Below are positions 28,768 through 39,280 of a DNA stretch of 64,000 nt, one piece after another. Source of the DNA: Siphonobacter curvatus (GTDB lineage: Bacteria > Bacteroidota > Bacteroidia > Cytophagales > Spirosomataceae); assembly GCF_002943425.1 (NCBI RefSeq), contig NZ_PTRA01000001.1:3162001-3226000 (forward strand), in the 5' to 3' direction. The position numbers were made by a program, and so were the translations under genes. Within the stretch, counting starts at the first letter, position 1. Each line of letters starts with the position of its first letter. A model generated the notes under the pieces. That model searched no databases and was not told where the DNA came from. It saw nothing but the letters and a program-made list of their open reading frames with translations.

Positions 28768-28810
28768 TAAAACACAGTATTCACCATTACAAGTGAAATA
28801 CTGTGTTTTA
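28768..28810 (-). terminator. Terminator of gmhA
   Basis: TAAAACACAGTAT.TCAC pairs with GTGA.ATACTGTGTTTTA (one-base bulge), T-rich on the minus strand, 20 bases after the gmhA stop. Confidence 0.8.
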
Positions 28811-28830
28811 GCAGACTCAAAGAAGGGACG

Positions 28831-29418
28831 TTAGTCGTTTTGTTCGACCACTAACTTCTCAATCAATAAAATCAAAATGTGAATCACTTTAATGTGAATT
28901 TCCTGGATGCGATCCGCGTAACCAAAATGCGGTACGCAGATTTCCACGTCGGCTTTTCCGGCTAGTTTGCCTCCATCTTTTCCGGTCAGAATCAATACCT
29001 TCATGCCCTTGGAACGGGCGGCTTCTACCGCTTTGATGATATTAGCCGAATTTCCGGACGTGCTGATTCCGACCAGTACATCCCCGGCGAAGCCCATGCC
29101 TTCCACAAAACGACTAAATACATAATCGTAGCCGTAATCATTGGATACGCAGGATAAATGACTGACATCAGAAATAGCAATGGCCGGTAGTGATCGACGA
29201 TCGTTTCGGTAGCGACCCGTGAGTTCTTCGGCAAAGTGCATGGCATCACAATGTGAACCGCCGTTTCCGCAGGAAATGATTTTATTGCCGTTCTGAATCG
29301 CCGCAGCCAGTAAGCGGGCAGCGTCTTCAATGTGCTGAATATGTTTAGGATCGTTTAAAAAGCGATCCAGTACTTGTTGAGCTTCTGATAATTCCTGTTG
29401 AATAATCGACTGTAACAT
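28831..29418 (-). CDS. gmhA: Phosphoheptose isomerase (SIS domain)
   Basis: 195 residues from the ATG at 29416-29418; a TTG-started extension (29448) adds ten residues. GmhA converts sedoheptulose-7-phosphate to a heptose phosphate for LPS core. SIS-fold features: [22 protein letters not shown], the [14 protein letters not shown] phosphate loop, [13 protein letters not shown] and the helix [19 protein letters not shown] that carries the C-terminal active-site His. No heptose kinase gene is adjacent. The downstream side has its own terminator; the M16 gene ends 53 bases upstream. Confidence 0.92.
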   Translation of the reverse strand: MLQSIIQQELSEAQQVLDRFLNDPKHIQHIEDAARLLAAAIQNGNKIISCGNGGSHCDAMHFAEELTGRYRNDRRSLPAIAISDVSHLSCVSNDYGYDYVFSRFVEGMGFAGDVLVGISTSGNSANIIKAVEAARSKGMKVLILTGKDGGKLAGKADVEICVPHFGYADRIQEIHIKVIHILILLIEKLVVEQND

Positions 29419-29470
29419 GGATAGTAAGGATTGGGCGTTCCGGGCCAAATCTTTCCCGAAACGCTGAACA

Positions 29471-30709
29471 TTAAGCCGAAGCCCGGTAATATAAGGTTGA
29501 ACAGTTTTCGGGACGAAGAATGTTACGGGCCGCCGCCTGAATCAATTCGCCCGATACGGCCTGAATGCGTTCTGCTTCCATATTGGCCCACTCAGCATTT
29601 CCGGCGTTGGCCGCAAAAGCCAGATTCATCGCCCGATTCAATAACTCGATTTCGGAGAAGGCTAGCGTTGCTTCAGCCTGATTTTTCACTTTCAGTACTT
29701 CCGATTCCATGGGTCCTTTCGCCAGCAATTCATCAATGATTTCCTGAATGGCCTTTTCACCCTCTTCAATCGATATGCCCTGGTTCAGGTTGCCCTGAAT
29801 GACGAATAAGCCGGGTTCCAGACTACCCGTAGGATACGCATTGATGGAATTAAACAGAGCCTGTTCTTTTACCAGCTTGCGATACAGGCGTGACGATTTT
29901 CCCCGGCCCAGAATATCCGCCAACAAATCGGCCGGATAATACCCGGCCTCATATCGACCCGGCATGTGATAAACTTTATACAGAGCGTCTAGTGGTACTT
30001 TGGCTTCAACTTCCTGAAAACGGGCCTCGGTTTGCAAGGGCTCCTCAGGCAAAGCCCGTTGATACGGCTGACCGGCGGCAATGGGTTCAAACCATTTTTT
30101 GCTCAGGGCTTTTACCTGTTCTACGGTTACATTACCGGCTACCACTAATAGGGCATTGCTCGGCACATAATACCGAAAGAAGAAGTTCCGCACATCTTCC
30201 AGCGTTGCTTCTTCGATATGACTGATTTCCTTGCCGATGGTCGCCCAACTATACGGGTGTTTCGTGTACGCCAGAGGTCGAAGCTTCAGCCACACATCGC
30301 CGTAGGGCTGGTTAAGGTAGCGTTGTTTGAATTCTTCAATGACCACATTCCGCTGTACTTCCAGTACCTGCGGATCGAAGGATAGCGACATCATCCGATC
30401 CGACTCCAGCCAGAAGGCCGTCTCCAGATTCGTTGCCGGTAAGGTGATATAATAGTTAGTAATATCGGCCGATGTAAATGCGTTATTCTCCCCGCCTACC
30501 CGTTGCAGGGGGGTATCGTAATCGGGAATGTGTTTTGAGCCCCCAAACATCAGGTGCTCGAAGAGGTGGGCAAATCCCGTTTTTTCGGGGTTTTCATCCC
30601 GCGAACCCACGTTGTACAAAATATTGACGGCTGCCATGGGCGTGGTGTGGTCTTCGAGCACATACACCTGCAAGCCGTTATCCAGAGTAAAAGTCTGATA
30701 ATGAATCAT
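29471..30709 (-). CDS. M16 family metallopeptidase
   Basis: 412 residues from the ATG at 30707-30709. Zinc motif HLFEH (inverted HxxEH) with the distal Glu in [10 protein letters not shown]. Two M16 half-domains: the active one first, and an inactive-like C-terminal half with [15 protein letters not shown]. No signal peptide on this start, so cytoplasmic unless exported otherwise. Enzymes of this size usually work as pairs or dimers; a second M16 gene is not adjacent. Substrate unknown. The 29-residue longer reading is very basic and unlikely. Confidence 0.9.
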   Translation of the reverse strand: MIHYQTFTLDNGLQVYVLEDHTTPMAAVNILYNVGSRDENPEKTGFAHLFEHLMFGGSKHIPDYDTPLQRVGGENNAFTSADITNYYITLPATNLETAFWLESDRMMSLSFDPQVLEVQRNVVIEEFKQRYLNQPYGDVWLKLRPLAYTKHPYSWATIGKEISHIEEATLEDVRNFFFRYYVPSNALLVVAGNVTVEQVKALSKKWFEPIAAGQPYQRALPEEPLQTEARFQEVEAKVPLDALYKVYHMPGRYEAGYYPADLLADILGRGKSSRLYRKLVKEQALFNSINAYPTGSLEPGLFVIQGNLNQGISIEEGEKAIQEIIDELLAKGPMESEVLKVKNQAEATLAFSEIELLNRAMNLAFAANAGNAEWANMEAERIQAVSGELIQAAARNILRPENCSTLYYRASA

Positions 30710-30875
30710 AGTCCTCAACCGGACGTGTTTCGGTGAACGGTTAGTCCGCCGCATCCGTTTCCTTCCGACAAATCTACGGTTATGGGTTAAATGCACCCTA
30801 TCTTTAACGGCTCAATGTTTTTAAAATTTCCAGTAAGTACCCCACTTTTTGCATACCCATTTGTAAACCTTAGTC

Positions 30876-32003
30876 ATGAAAAATCATACGTATTTACGCT
30901 TTCTGCTCCTTCTTCCCTTCCTGATTTTCCAAACTTTCTCCGCTAAATCTCAGATTCTCAACGATCGCGAGACCCAGCAGCAAGTCATTGAAGCCCTCCA
31001 AAACATTTACAATTTCGAGTTCAAAGAAGCCGAACCTTTTCAGCAAAAAATCAAAGCCAAATATCCGAATCACCCGGTCAATCCTTTACTACTGGCGATT
31101 CAGACATACTGGCAGCATCTGCCTGTATCTGAGAACGCTTCGGCTGCCAATCGGTACCAGTCGTATTTGAATCAGTCGCTGGAACAGGCGGAACAGATGA
31201 AGTCCGTCGATAAACACGATACGGAAGCGACGTTTTTTCTGCTGGCCTCCCATAGTTATCTAGCGATGCTGGAATCGGACCGTGGCGAGTTTATGAAAGC
31301 CGCTTCGGAAGCCAAGCGTACCTATAACTACATGAAGAAAGGGTTCAAGCTGACGGAACAAAACCCGGAGTTTTTCTTTTCAACGGGCCTTTATAATTAT
31401 TACCGCGAACAGTATCCGCAAGATCACCCCATCGTAAAACCCATCATGATGTTTTTCCAAAATGGGAATAAAACTTTAGGATTGAAACAAATGGAAACGG
31501 GTTACCAGAAAGGCATTTTTACCAAAACGGAAGCTGCGTATTATTTGGTCTATGTGCTGATCAAACATGAAAATAACCCGGCAAAAGCTCTGACTTACTC
31601 TACGCCTTTACTAAAAGAATATCCAAACAATCCGGTTTACTTGACACGGCATACCGAAGCCCTCACCTTAGCGGGCCGATACACCGACGCCGAACCGCTG
31701 GCTCAACAACTAGCCCAGAAAAAGCAAGTGGTTTTTAAATCATCGGGTGAAGTTTTTCTGGGTTTGATTCTGGAAAAAGGAAAGAAAAACGATGCCGCCG
31801 CTGCTGCTTATTACCAGAAAGCCCTGCAAAACAAAATAAGTGAACAGTATACGCAAGATTACCACGCCATGGCTTATTGCGGACTCGCCCGTATTGCGGA
31901 TCGTTCTGGGAAGAAAGATCAGGCTCGGGAGTACTATAAGAAGGCTCAGAAACTGGCTGAATACCGAAGTACGATGGATGAAATCAAGCATGCTTTGAAG
32001 TAA
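30876..32003 (+). CDS. Secreted tetratricopeptide-repeat protein
   Basis: 375 residues, signal peptide to about SAKSQ (residue 25). The rest is helical with TPR-like repeats: FEFKEAEPFQQKIKAKYPNH near 50, LAGRYTDAEPLAQQLAQ near 270, KNDAAAAAYYQKALQN near 310 and SGKKDQAREYYKKAQKLAEY near 350. Likely a periplasmic protein-protein interaction scaffold. No specific partner shown by neighbours. Confidence 0.75.
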   Translation: MKNHTYLRFLLLLPFLIFQTFSAKSQILNDRETQQQVIEALQNIYNFEFKEAEPFQQKIKAKYPNHPVNPLLLAIQTYWQHLPVSENASAANRYQSYLNQSLEQAEQMKSVDKHDTEATFFLLASHSYLAMLESDRGEFMKAASEAKRTYNYMKKGFKLTEQNPEFFFSTGLYNYYREQYPQDHPIVKPIMMFFQNGNKTLGLKQMETGYQKGIFTKTEAAYYLVYVLIKHENNPAKALTYSTPLLKEYPNNPVYLTRHTEALTLAGRYTDAEPLAQQLAQKKQVVFKSSGEVFLGLILEKGKKNDAAAAAYYQKALQNKISEQYTQDYHAMAYCGLARIADRSGKKDQAREYYKKAQKLAEYRSTMDEIKHALK

Positions 32004-32153
32004 GTCTGACGCTGTACGAAGATTAAATGGGAATTAAAAAATTTCCATTTAAAGCTTTTTGCAAATCAGCGGTACAAAAATTTTGAGTACAGATGTAGGT
32101 TTATCCGTTGTGGAATAAGCTTTCGTATTTTATTCATTTTTCACCCTGATACC

Positions 32154-32411
32154 ATGAAAACTTTCAGCATTGCCCTGTTACTAACCGCTCTTAGCTTCGG
32201 TTCATTCGCCCAGCAGCCCGTAGTAGTCACTAAAAAAACGGTAGCGAAGAAAAAGACGGAACACGTTTCTACTAAAAAAACGACGAGCCCCACTTCTGAA
32301 GGAAGTAGCAAAAATGTCTCAAAGAAAGTAGAAACTTCGACCGTAAAAGGAGCAAATGGTGATACGAAGACCACCACCAAAACGGCAACCAAGACCAAGA
32401 AAAATTCTTAA
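32154..32411 (+). CDS. Small secreted Lys/Thr-rich protein
   Basis: 85 residues: signal peptide (MKTFSIALLLTALSFGSFAQ) and a low-complexity mature part made almost only of Lys, Thr, Ser and Val (TKKTVAKKKTEHVSTKK, KTTTKTATKTKK). No fold expected; a charged envelope or nucleic-acid-coating peptide is possible but unproven. Strong terminator 12 bases after the stop supports a real gene. Confidence 0.6.
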   Translation: MKTFSIALLLTALSFGSFAQQPVVVTKKTVAKKKTEHVSTKKTTSPTSEGSSKNVSKKVETSTVKGANGDTKTTTKTATKTKKNS

Positions 32412-32422
32412 TTAACATTAAG

Positions 32423-32452
32423 AAGCAGGCGGCTCTTACGGGCCGCCTGCTT
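32423..32452 (+). terminator. Terminator after the Lys/Thr-rich protein
   Basis: Eleven-base arms AAGCAGGCGGC/GCCGCCTGCTT, then TGTTTTTG. Confidence 0.88.
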
Positions 32453-32867
32453 TGTTTTTGTATCTTTTAAATACGTTTAGATTTATACATTAAGTACGCT
32501 TACAATTCATCCTACTTTATACTTTCCTTATCTTACACTTTCCTGCGTATATTCTAACCTCAACGGTGTTCTTTTACAAGGGCTTATCTTAAATTCATTA
32601 ACTACTTCGTATTCAGCTAAAGTCGCTTAATTATTAGCATCAGTACGAATGACAAAGTGAAAATCACCGTTACTTATAACACTTTGCTTATAAAGGATTT
32701 TTCTAAGGGTAAGAGTACCTGTTTTAATCGAAAAGTCTAGCATTAGATATACTATTTCTACTCCTCTTTGTTCCTCTTTATTTTGGCAAGAAATCAGCTA
32801 GGAAATCAAAAATATTCTTTTCATTTTCGCTCGACTTTACTAATTAATCCACCCTTGTCCATTATCT
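32453..32867. other. AT-rich intergenic region
   Basis: About 415 bases upstream of the DUF4190 lipoprotein. A seven-base inverted pair CAAAGTG/CACTTTG lies near 32650-32690. I see no gene, tRNA or known riboswitch; it should contain the promoter of the next gene. Confidence 0.4.
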
Positions 32868-33500
32868 ATGAAACAATTATCTACCTTGACTTTACTTAGT
32901 CTATTTGCGTTAACCTCCTGTCAAAAAACTACCTACACGTACTTCGCCCAATCTACCGCACCGCGTATTGAACGTAAGAAAGTTGTAGCCAAGCCTATTA
33001 CTGCTACCACCACTATCCCGCTCATTCCTAAAAAAGAATTACTGGCTTCGACCATTCCTGTGCTTTCAGGAGTTCCTAGTCTGATAACTTCTACCCCAGC
33101 CAATGCAGTAACTTCAGCCGAGGCCTTTACAAGGCAGCAGACCAAAGCTGGATTTCGTCAACGCTTACTGACGAAAATGGTTACGAAGAAAGTTCAGAAG
33201 CTTCAGATATTAGCGAAGCGTACGGCCGATTCCCGGCGTACAGAACCCATTTCCGTCGTCTCTGTCATCGCTGGCTTGCTGGCATTAGTAGACGTCCTAT
33301 TGATCGGTAACGGGCTTTTATTTTTACTGGGAACGATTGTCGCTATTGTCTTTGGTTTTGTCGGGTTAAGCAAGATTAATCGTCATAGCTCTGAATACAA
33401 AGGTCGCGGGTTTGCGATTACGGGCTTATCGCTGGGCTTCTTCGGACTCCTGCTCATCATCATTGCTCTGATTGCCTTATCTTCCCTCTCATTCTCCTGA
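32868..33500 (+). CDS. Lipoprotein with C-terminal DUF4190-like membrane domain
   Basis: 210 residues. Lipoprotein signal with LFALTSC (Cys 19), a Thr/Pro-rich variable middle, a basic helix (RLLTKMVTKKVQKLQILAKR), and two membrane helices at the C terminus (about 130-160 and 185-207) with the intervening GFVGLSKINRHSSEYKGRGFAITGL segment typical of DUF4190. Lipid anchor plus membrane hairpin suggests an inner-membrane envelope protein. Function unknown. Confidence 0.65.
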   Translation: MKQLSTLTLLSLFALTSCQKTTYTYFAQSTAPRIERKKVVAKPITATTTIPLIPKKELLASTIPVLSGVPSLITSTPANAVTSAEAFTRQQTKAGFRQRLLTKMVTKKVQKLQILAKRTADSRRTEPISVVSVIAGLLALVDVLLIGNGLLFLLGTIVAIVFGFVGLSKINRHSSEYKGRGFAITGLSLGFFGLLLIIIALIALSSLSFS

Positions 33501-33528
33501 TTTACTGGACGGATTCGATACACTCACT

Positions 33529-33559
33529 AAAAAAGCGGCCCCAAAAGAGCCGCTTTTTT
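33529..33559. terminator. Bidirectional terminator between convergent genes
   Basis: Eleven-base arms AAAAAAGCGGC/GCCGCTTTTTT around a nine-base loop; serves the plus gene ending 33500 and the metal-efflux operon ending 33582. Confidence 0.92.
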
Positions 33560-33581
33560 AAACACACCATTAGATAAATCC

Positions 33582-34769
33582 TTACTCGTTTTTCTTGCGT
33601 TCAGCTTCCAATGCCAATATGTTTTTATACGCAACCTTAATCGTATTGGGTACCTTTTCCAGCACTTTCACCTGTACATACTCTTCGCCTTCATTTTGGA
33701 TTTCTACCTTCAATTTCCGTAAAGGAATTTTGGCGGCTTGTGGCTGACTGGTACCGAAAATGTACGTACCTTCTCCGTCATCCAGAATGGCCGTACGCGG
33801 CAGTGTATTCGAACTTTTCCGCTCACTAGCTCCTACAATCTTCGCCCGAACGTTCATATCTGAGAAAATGATGTCATTCGTATGCGGACGTTTGAAATTC
33901 ACGTACAACGTAATCGCTCCGTTTTCGGCATCCAGAGCCCGGGCTACGCTGGCTACGGTTCCTTGTACGGCTCCGATTTCCGAGTTGGGGAAGGTCAATT
34001 CCACTTTCTGTCCAACCTGAATTAACTCCGCATCTTTCTCGTACACGTATACGTTTGCCTGTAACTGTTCAGTATTGAGAATATCTACCAGCGGATCGGT
34101 AGGCGTGGCCAGCTTACCTAGGTTCTGATGCACTTTATAAATCGAGCCACTAATGGGAGCACGAATGATGAGTTCGGGCGAAACGACGGCTTTGCGAATG
34201 TCATTGAGCTGATTGGCGTTGAAGTCCAGCAGAGCTAATTTGGCTTTAAAGGCCTTTTCCCGTCCAATGGCCGCGTTCAATTTGGCTTCCGTAGCCTGAT
34301 AATCAGCCAGTACACCGACGTTACTTTTCCGTAATTCAGCCTGACGATTGAATTCAATTTCCAGGAAGTCGGCTTCACTTTTCGCCGTGATGTACTGATT
34401 TTTCAGCTCCAGAAACTCCCCACTGGTCAATTTCATCAATGGTTGTCCTTTCTTCACAAACTGGCCTTCCCGTACGTAAATCTGATCGACATGACCTTCC
34501 ACTTCACTGTGTACTTCAGATTTGCTATCCGGGAACAGTTTAATCTTCCCGTTGGCATTGATGACCGGACGCAGTTGTCGATCTTCAAAACCCGTCAGAT
34601 CTACGTTAACCGATTCGAGTTGCTTCATGGACAACTGTAATGAATCTGCACTCACGCTTACCTGAGCTGGTTTTTCTTCCGCTTTGGATTCCGCGTCACT
34701 ATCCGAACAACTACTTAAGAAGCCACTCAGGCCCAGCAGGGCCAACAGGGGCAAAAAGGTCTTTTTCAT
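33582..34769 (-). CDS. RND efflux periplasmic adaptor (CusB/CzcB-like)
   Basis: 395 residues, lipoprotein signal with GFLSSC (Cys 21). Membrane-fusion protein layout: a lipoyl-like half (SEVEGHVDQIYVREGQFVKKGQPLMKL), a helical hairpin (about 120-190), the second lipoyl half (IRAPISGSIYKVHQNLGKLA) and the beta-barrel domain (LQANVYVYEKDAELIQVGQKVEL). Links the inner-membrane pump to the outer-membrane channel. Its ATG lies three bases after the pump stop codon, so the genes are one operon. Metal specificity cannot be told. Confidence 0.93.
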   Translation of the reverse strand: MKKTFLPLLALLGLSGFLSSCSDSDAESKAEEKPAQVSVSADSLQLSMKQLESVNVDLTGFEDRQLRPVINANGKIKLFPDSKSEVHSEVEGHVDQIYVREGQFVKKGQPLMKLTSGEFLELKNQYITAKSEADFLEIEFNRQAELRKSNVGVLADYQATEAKLNAAIGREKAFKAKLALLDFNANQLNDIRKAVVSPELIIRAPISGSIYKVHQNLGKLATPTDPLVDILNTEQLQANVYVYEKDAELIQVGQKVELTFPNSEIGAVQGTVASVARALDAENGAITLYVNFKRPHTNDIIFSDMNVRAKIVGASERKSSNTLPRTAILDDGEGTYIFGTSQPQAAKIPLRKLKVEIQNEGEEYVQVKVLEKVPNTIKVAYKNILALEAERKKNE

Positions 34770-34772
34770 GGG

Positions 34773-37700
34773 TTATTCTCCTTTCAGGTATTGAATGGTG
34801 ATGATCGAGTTATTGTAGTTCCGGACAACATCCAGGTATTCAGCCCGGATCTGGAACGCTTGCTGTAGGTTCAGCAGAAAGTTGTAGTAGCCAATGCTGC
34901 CCAAGCGGTAACTATCCTGAGCGGCTTTAACAATTTCATCCGCCTGATTAAGGGCGAACGTTTCGTAGTAATCCAGCGACTCTTGATAGGTACGGTAGTC
35001 TGAAGCCGCTTTATCAAAGGCTCCCCGTAGTTCGTAGCCACTCAGCGAAATCTGTTGCTGAGCAATTTCGATATCCTTACGAGCTCCCGCCTGACGGGAA
35101 CGATACTGCCACTGCCAGAGCGGCACCGTCAGACCAAACTCCCACCGGAAAGCCACTGGTGTTTCCCGACTTCCCTGGTTCATGTAGCCAAATGAAATAC
35201 CGGGCAACTGACGACTTTTTTCGACTTGCAGTAACTTTTCGTTGTACCGACGATTTTCTTCGAAATACGTCACCCGAGGGTTGGAAGAAAAAGAAGTATC
35301 CGCCGCTGAAATAGTTGCACCGTAGTTGATTCGCTTGAAGTCTCCTTTGACTTTTCGTGTACTATCCGGAGCCAACCCCGTCAGAATCCAGAGTTGAATA
35401 CGGGCTCCGCGAAGCCGGGCTCGCGACTGTTTCAAATAGATCTGGTTTTCGCGGTATTGAGACTCGGCATTCAGACGTTCGATTCGCGAAATTTGTCCGA
35501 CATTCAGCCGTACATCCGTCACCCGAACGAAATTCGAAAGCAGACTATCCTGCTTTTCGAAGTTATGAATCACCCGCTCGTAGTACAGAATATCGTTAAA
35601 TACCGAGCGGACTTGATACGAGAGTTCGTTAAACGTCACGTTTTTTTCCGCCTGATTTACTTTTACCAGTTGCCGCTGAGCTTTTCGCTGGTTACTGTAC
35701 ACCGTAGGAAATTGGATGGCTTGCAGAAAACCTAACCGATAGTTCTCACCACTCGGAGCCTGCGTGTAAATACGGGGCGGCTCAATATTGAGCGTTGCGG
35801 GCAGGAGTACTTGCTCCCGTTCAATTCGCAGATCGGCTAGGCGAGTCTGGGGATTGTATTGTTTGGTTAGGTTCAGAGCCTGATCCAACGTCAACTCGCG
35901 TACGTCTTCTACGTCACCTACTTCGGGTTTGATTGGAATAGGTTGATTAGGCGTGATCTGAGCGTTGGCAGCCAGCAGCCCCGTAGCGAGCAGTAGAACA
36001 ATGGTCGTGGTAACCTGTACCGCTTTAGCTTTTATACCACCCGTCAAGCCACCTTTTTTTGGCTTCCCAGCGAACATGGCGTACAGAATCGGTAAGACAA
36101 TGAGAGTTAGAACCGTAGCCGTCAGCAGACCTCCAATCACTACCGTTGCTAGGGGCTTCTGTACTTCTGAACCTACACTGGTTGATAAGGCCATGGGCAT
36201 AAAGCCGAGTGCCGCCACAAACGAAGTCATCAGTACCGGACGGAAGCGTTCTTCAATCCCTTTCAGTACCCGCTCGTTCGGATCGTCGATCCCTTCATCA
36301 CCCAGGGCGTTGAAGTGACTGACCAGTAGAATTCCATTCAATACGGCTACCCCAAACAGAGCGATAAAGCCAACCCCGGCGGAAATACTGAAGTTCATAT
36401 CCCGAATCAGCAGCGAGAATACCCCTCCCACTGCCGACAAGGGTACTACGGCGTAGATCAGGAAGCTGTCGCGGAAATTGCGGAAGGTCAGATACAACAG
36501 ACCAAAGATGACCAGCAGGGCAATCGGTACGACAATTGAAAGCCGATCTTTCGCCCGTCCAAAGTTCTCAAAATCACCTCCGTAATTGATCTCGTATCCC
36601 TTGGGGAGTTTTACTTTGGCGTCCACCTGTTTGATCACGTCGTTTACCACCGATTGCAAGTCACGGCCCCGGACGTTGAAGCCCAGGTTTACGACCCGTT
36701 TCATGTTTTCGTGTACAATCTCCGATGGTCCAATGGTTTCCGAAATGGTGGCAATGTCCCGCAATGGAATCGGGTTATTATTCTGATCGTTAATAAGCAG
36801 GTTTTCGATGTTTTCCGGACGCGTCCGATCTTCGCCCGTCAGTCGAAGCGTTACATCAAAACGACGATCATCTTCGTAGACCACACCCGCCGTTGCTCCC
36901 CCAAAAGCCATCTGAATGGCTCGGTTTACCTGTTCAACCTTGATTCCGTATACGGCCATCCGCTGACGGTCGTAGTGAATATTCAACTGCGGCAGACCAA
37001 ACACCTTGCTCCCTTTCACGTCTACGGCTCCGGGTACATTTCGTACGATCTGAATGATCTGCTTGGTTTTCTTCACCAGCGTATCCAGGTCCGTTCCGTA
37101 CAATTGCACGACTACCTGCGTCCGGGCTCCGGAAATCATATCGTTGACCCGGCTTTCGATGGGTTGCGAAATGGCGTAGAGCGGACCGGGAAACTGCGAC
37201 ATATACTCGTTCATCTTAATCGCTAGTTCCTGCTGATTGGTCGCTTTGGTCCAGTGCTTTTTATCCTTCAGCTCGACGTATACTTCTTGCGATTCCAGGG
37301 GCAAGGGATCGACTTTCACCTCGGACGTACCAATTTTTGATACGACTCCTTCGACCTCATCCGGAAATTCTTTCATAATCCCCGCCTGAAAAATCTGGCT
37401 CTGGCGAATGGATTCCGTCAGTGGCGTACCTACGGGCAAATCCATGTCCACAACCATGTCGCCTTCCTGAATCTGCGGCATAAACTCACCCCCGATTTTC
37501 CCAAAACCGATGATCCCGGCAGTCAGTACAGCCAGGGCAAACAGAATCACCGCCCACTTCACGCGTAAGCCCGCCCGTACCACGGGACGCAGACCTTTGA
37601 GGAAAAACTGTACAATTTTTTCCGAGAAGCCATCGTGGTGTGCCGACTTCGGCGGCCGCAACATGACGGCACACATCATCGGTACGTAGGTAACCGCTAG

Positions 37701-39176
37701 TAACAAGGCCCCAATGATGGCAAAGGCTACGGTTTTGGCCATGGGCGAAAACATTTTGCCCTCAATGCCCTGCAACGTCAGAATGGGAACGTATACAATG
37801 AGGATGATCAGTCCACCGAAAATCACCGATTTTTTTACTTCCGCCGCCGCCGAAATAACAACTTCCTGCCGATCGGCGAAAGTCATTTTCTTGCCTTGGA
37901 ATTTACTCATACGGAGGGCCAGGAAAAGTACGGCGGACTCGACGACAATGATCGCCGGGTCGACCAGTAGACCAAAGTCAATCGCTCCCAGACTCATCAC
38001 GTTTCCAACTACTCCAAATTCCTTCATCCAGATAAAAGCAAAAAGCATGGCTAATGGAATAACCGAAGCCGCGAGTAAACTAGCCCGCCAATTGCCCAGG
38101 AAGATCAGAATGACAATCATAACGATGATGGCCCCTTCCACGAGGTTTTTTGCTACTGTTGCAATGGCGGCGTTCACCAGTTTCGAGCGATCCAGGAAGG
38201 GCTCGATGGTTAATCCGGGCGGCAATTCTTTCTGAATTTCGGCGAAACGTTCTTTCAGGCGGGAAATCACTTCATTTCCATTAGCCCCTTTCATCATCAA
38301 AATGGACCCCCCTACGACTTCGCCCTCACCGTTGTTGGACAAAGCTCCGAAACGTAAGGCGTGGCCAAATTCTACATCAGCTACGTCTTTGACCAGAATA
38401 GGCACACTCCCGTTCTTTTTTACTACGGCATTGGCAATATCTTCGAGTGAAGCGGCCAGACCAATACCCCGAATGGTAAATGCCTTGTTTTCCTTTTCGA
38501 TGTAGGCACCGCCCGTATTGCTATTGCCCTTGTTCAAGGCTTCGTATAATTCATCTACCGTAACGCCCAGTGCCCGCATGCGGTCGGTTTTGATCTGAGC
38601 CTGATATTCTTTAGCGTATCCTCCGTAACCACTTACGTCGGCCACGCCGGGCAACCCGAGTAATTTACGCCGTACAACCCAATCCTGAATGGTACGGATT
38701 TCGGTCAGCGTATAAGGACTGTTATTGAGGTCTTTCGGACGAATAACGTATTGAAAAATTTCGCCCAAACCCGTCGATACGGGTCCTAGGATGGGCGTAC
38801 CAGCCCCTTCTGGAATTTCGGCCTGTACCTGTGTCAGACGTTCAAAGACCTGCTGACGAGCCCAATAGATGTCCGTATCATCCGTGAAAATCAGTTTCAC
38901 CACGGATGAACCAAATTTGGAATAGGAACGCACTTCCGTCAATCCCGGAATATTGGCCATGGCCATTTCCAGGGGCGTAGTGATGTAACGCTCAATTTCG
39001 AGAGAAGATAAATTAGGGGAATTGGTAATTACGTCTACCTGCTGGTTGGTTACATCAGGTACCGCGTCAATGGGTAGTGTTTTTAACGAATAGCCACCCC
39101 AAATGGCCATTACCAGCACCAGAAGACCAATCGTAAACGGACTTCGGACGCTGAATGCAATAATTTTATCGATCAT
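34773..39176 (-). CDS. CzcA/CusA heavy-metal RND pump fused to a TolC-like channel
   Basis: 1467 residues from the ATG at 39174-39176. The first about 1030 residues are a proton-driven RND transporter of the heavy-metal branch: MIDKIIAFSVRSPFTIGLLV, the TM4 motif DFGLLVDPAIIVVES, and two periplasmic porter halves. After the last pump helix and a basic GKPKKGGLTGGIKAKAVQ stretch comes a signal-peptide-like segment (TTIVLLLATGLLAANAQ, about residues 1035-1055). The rest is an outer-membrane efflux protein with TolC helices (LTLDQALNLTKQYNP, NAESQYRENQIYL). Such fusions are known in Bacteroidota. Works with the downstream adaptor. Confidence 0.93.
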   Translation of the reverse strand: MIDKIIAFSVRSPFTIGLLVLVMAIWGGYSLKTLPIDAVPDVTNQQVDVITNSPNLSSLEIERYITTPLEMAMANIPGLTEVRSYSKFGSSVVKLIFTDDTDIYWARQQVFERLTQVQAEIPEGAGTPILGPVSTGLGEIFQYVIRPKDLNNSPYTLTEIRTIQDWVVRRKLLGLPGVADVSGYGGYAKEYQAQIKTDRMRALGVTVDELYEALNKGNSNTGGAYIEKENKAFTIRGIGLAASLEDIANAVVKKNGSVPILVKDVADVEFGHALRFGALSNNGEGEVVGGSILMMKGANGNEVISRLKERFAEIQKELPPGLTIEPFLDRSKLVNAAIATVAKNLVEGAIIVMIVILIFLGNWRASLLAASVIPLAMLFAFIWMKEFGVVGNVMSLGAIDFGLLVDPAIIVVESAVLFLALRMSKFQGKKMTFADRQEVVISAAAEVKKSVIFGGLIILIVYVPILTLQGIEGKMFSPMAKTVAFAIIGALLLAVTYVPMMCAVMLRPPKSAHHDGFSEKIVQFFLKGLRPVVRAGLRVKWAVILFALAVLTAGIIGFGKIGGEFMPQIQEGDMVVDMDLPVGTPLTESIRQSQIFQAGIMKEFPDEVEGVVSKIGTSEVKVDPLPLESQEVYVELKDKKHWTKATNQQELAIKMNEYMSQFPGPLYAISQPIESRVNDMISGARTQVVVQLYGTDLDTLVKKTKQIIQIVRNVPGAVDVKGSKVFGLPQLNIHYDRQRMAVYGIKVEQVNRAIQMAFGGATAGVVYEDDRRFDVTLRLTGEDRTRPENIENLLINDQNNNPIPLRDIATISETIGPSEIVHENMKRVVNLGFNVRGRDLQSVVNDVIKQVDAKVKLPKGYEINYGGDFENFGRAKDRLSIVVPIALLVIFGLLYLTFRNFRDSFLIYAVVPLSAVGGVFSLLIRDMNFSISAGVGFIALFGVAVLNGILLVSHFNALGDEGIDDPNERVLKGIEERFRPVLMTSFVAALGFMPMALSTSVGSEVQKPLATVVIGGLLTATVLTLIVLPILYAMFAGKPKKGGLTGGIKAKAVQVTTTIVLLLATGLLAANAQITPNQPIPIKPEVGDVEDVRELTLDQALNLTKQYNPQTRLADLRIEREQVLLPATLNIEPPRIYTQAPSGENYRLGFLQAIQFPTVYSNQRKAQRQLVKVNQAEKNVTFNELSYQVRSVFNDILYYERVIHNFEKQDSLLSNFVRVTDVRLNVGQISRIERLNAESQYRENQIYLKQSRARLRGARIQLWILTGLAPDSTRKVKGDFKRINYGATISAADTSFSSNPRVTYFEENRRYNEKLLQVEKSRQLPGISFGYMNQGSRETPVAFRWEFGLTVPLWQWQYRSRQAGARKDIEIAQQQISLSGYELRGAFDKAASDYRTYQESLDYYETFALNQADEIVKAAQDSYRLGSIGYYNFLLNLQQAFQIRAEYLDVVRNYNNSIITIQYLKGE

Positions 39177-39280
39177 AGCGGTTAGGAATACAACAAGGAC
39201 TACCCTGTGCATCCATTGGTTTCAGTAAAGAATAAGCAACTAGCTCAGCCAGAAATAGCTGAGAAATGGAAAGGAGGAAA

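Larger units (their letters stand above)
28306..28830. other. Intergenic region with inverted palindromic repeats
   Basis: 525 bases. It holds two related 53-base repeats in inverted orientation (28353-28405 and 28699-28751) and the gmhA terminator. The 293 bases between the repeats are AT-rich without a credible gene. Confidence 0.6.

Noticed and set aside
28584-28796. 70-codon plus-strand frame between dehydratase and gmhA
   Set aside because: Runs through a REP-like repeat and a terminator; no coding features.
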